Shown: positions 6,849 through 7,405 of the stretch, in pieces
Numbering within the stretch: the first letter of the stretch is position 1
How the letters are laid out: each line of letters opens with the position of its first letter
Source: Pseudomonadota bacterium
Lineage (GTDB): Bacteria; Pseudomonadota; Gammaproteobacteria; Legionellales; Legionellaceae
NCBI GenBank assembly: GCA_021807845.1
Contig: JAKBCM010000068.1
Location: 1 to 7,405 of the forward strand
DNA: 7,405 bases
Direction: 5' to 3'
The notes under the pieces: model-generated
What the model saw: only the letters and a program-made list of their open reading frames with translations
Told to the model about the DNA's origin: nothing
Databases searched by the model: none
Program-made: the position numbers and the translations under genes

Positions 6849-6956
6849 TTCGGTGATTGTTGCTTTTTTCTCCTCATTTCGAATAAAGTGGGGCGCAATC
6901 AGATTGGGTACCAATTCATGCAGGGCGAACTTATACTATAAAAATAAACACAATAT
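6849..6956. other. Gene-free stretch between the promoter and the inverted-repeat element
   Basis: This contains a short perfect palindrome, ATTGG-GTA-CCAAT (6903-6915), and AT-rich sequence. No gene, tRNA or terminator is evident. A 19-codon reading frame on the minus strand (ATG at about 6876) runs through the promoter. It has an AT-driven composition and is not supported as a gene. Confidence 0.4.
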
Positions 6957-7045
6957 GTCGTCATTGCGAACGTAGTAGAGCAATCCAATTCATATTTTCA
7001 ACGAAGTATCGTTCTTGATTGCTTCACTACGTTCGCAATGACGAC
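6957..7045. mobile_element. 89-bp MITE-like inverted-repeat element with 5-bp target duplication
   Basis: The left arm (6957-6985) and right arm (7017-7045) are 29 nt each, begin with GTCGTCATTGCGAACG, and are 27/29 complementary; the only differences are two adjacent bases (AG versus GA). The central 31 nt hold a second small hairpin, AACGA-AGTA-TCGTT (7000-7013). Directly outside both ends is AATAT (6952-6956 and 7046-7050), consistent with a 5-bp target-site duplication; the match can be extended to 7 bp (ACAATAT) if the element ends are redefined. It has no coding capacity. The arm sequence (TCATTGCGAACG ... GAAGCAATC) resembles dispersed palindromic elements that I recall from intracellular bacteria. 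It lies between the end of the transglycosylase gene and the operon promoter, so it could also act as a bidirectional transcription barrier. Confidence 0.8.
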
Positions 7046-7050
7046 AATAT

Positions 7051-7170
7051 ATTTTTAATTGAACATCGCTTTGTAAACTCATGAAGATCTCTCACGGTGC
7101 TTGGTGTGGTGTGAGCCAGTACCTCTATTTTTGATGATACTCAATTTTGGGTTAAGAGGATAATGATTTC
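7051..7170. other. Intergenic tail after the lytic transglycosylase gene
   Basis: About 120 bp between the stop codon of the transglycosylase and the inverted-repeat element. No canonical intrinsic terminator (GC-rich hairpin followed by T-tract) was found on the minus strand. The only symmetry is a weak CTCAC/GTGAG pair (about 7091-7115) with a 15-nt loop. Termination may occur in the strong hairpin of the neighbouring element. Confidence 0.35.
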
Positions 7171-7405
7171 CTAGATTTGTTCCAATTTTTGCATAAAAGG
7201 GGTTAGATCAGGCTTGTGTTGCATACGATATTGATAGACTGCATAGAAGGAAATGATATTTTTAAGGTAATTGCGTGTTTCAGGCCAAGGTAGGGTTTCT
7301 ATCCAGATATCGATATCTTTGGTTGGTTGATTCTTGAGCCAATAGTTCACTTGTTTAGGTCCAGCGTTGTATGCCGCCGCCATTAAGATGGGATGTTTGC
7401 CAAAG
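7171..7405 (-). CDS. slt: Soluble lytic murein transglycosylase, C-terminal end (partial)
   Basis: Only the last 78 or so codons are in the window; the frame is open through the right edge, reading FGKHPIL before the first internal Met. The segment MAAAYNAGPKQVNYWL is the conserved AYNAGP block that closes the SLT (goose-lysozyme-like) catalytic fold. The following IETLPWPETRNYLKNIISFYAVYQ matches the 'ETR.YV' helix at the end of Slt70-type enzymes. Such proteins cleave the MurNAc-GlcNAc bond of peptidoglycan in the periplasm, forming 1,6-anhydromuramyl ends. The catalytic glutamate and any signal peptide lie outside the window, so activity cannot be judged. MltC/MltE-type enzymes share the fold, but the C-terminal pattern favours Slt70. 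The true start is beyond 7405. Confidence 0.85.
   Translation of the reverse strand, partial: FGKHPILMAAAYNAGPKQVNYWLKNQPTKDIDIWIETLPWPETRNYLKNIISFYAVYQYRMQHKPDLTPFMQKLEQI

Noticed and set aside
6921..6930. CAGGGCGAAC also occurs at 46-55 in the left palindromic repeat, suggesting a second partial copy
   Set aside because: Only 10 bases match and the flanks do not; many 10-base matches are expected by chance in 7.4 kb, and no palindrome surrounds the second one.

Overview
The window is a block of ordinary gammaproteobacterial core genes, all read from the minus strand, with a small accessory patch at its left end and a miniature repeat element near its right end. Moderate GC (my estimate by eye, about 40-43%), protein sequences of clear gammaproteobacterial type, a transporter resembling the intracellular-pathogen Pht-type MFS proteins, and dispersed palindromic repeats together suggest Legionellales (Legionella/Coxiella relatives). 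That placement is an inference and is not proven by any single feature.

In the direction of transcription (right to left), the window begins with the last 78 or so codons of a soluble lytic murein transglycosylase, which runs off the right edge. A gene-free stretch of about 400 bp follows. It holds an 89-bp near-perfect inverted-repeat element flanked by a 5-bp direct repeat, and then a good sigma-70 type promoter. This promoter probably drives a tight five-gene run: an MFS transporter, miaB (tRNA ms2i6A methylthiotransferase), rluD (23S rRNA pseudouridine synthase), pgeF (peptidoglycan editing factor) and degQ (periplasmic protease/chaperone). Junctions are a 4-nt gap, a 1-nt gap, a 17-nt overlap and a 48-nt gap, so translational coupling is likely for the first four genes. 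The genes link RNA modification with envelope quality control. rluD-pgeF adjacency is a classic gammaproteobacterial arrangement.

Downstream of degQ come a stem-loop, a strong tRNA promoter (perfect TTGACA, 17-bp spacer, GC-rich discriminator) and an elongator-type tRNA-Met(CAU) with encoded CCA. Beyond the tRNA the content turns accessory: an unrecognised 146-residue protein with a good ribosome binding site, then a 17-bp palindrome, then the C-terminal half of an ArsR-family regulator whose 5' half is missing. The stop codon of that remnant lies inside a 51-bp palindromic repeat at the left edge.

I saw no CRISPR array, no complete insertion sequence and no convincing new multi-gene system. 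The items most worth a second look are the 89-bp inverted-repeat element, the rearranged tRNA-proximal patch and the unknown 146-residue protein.
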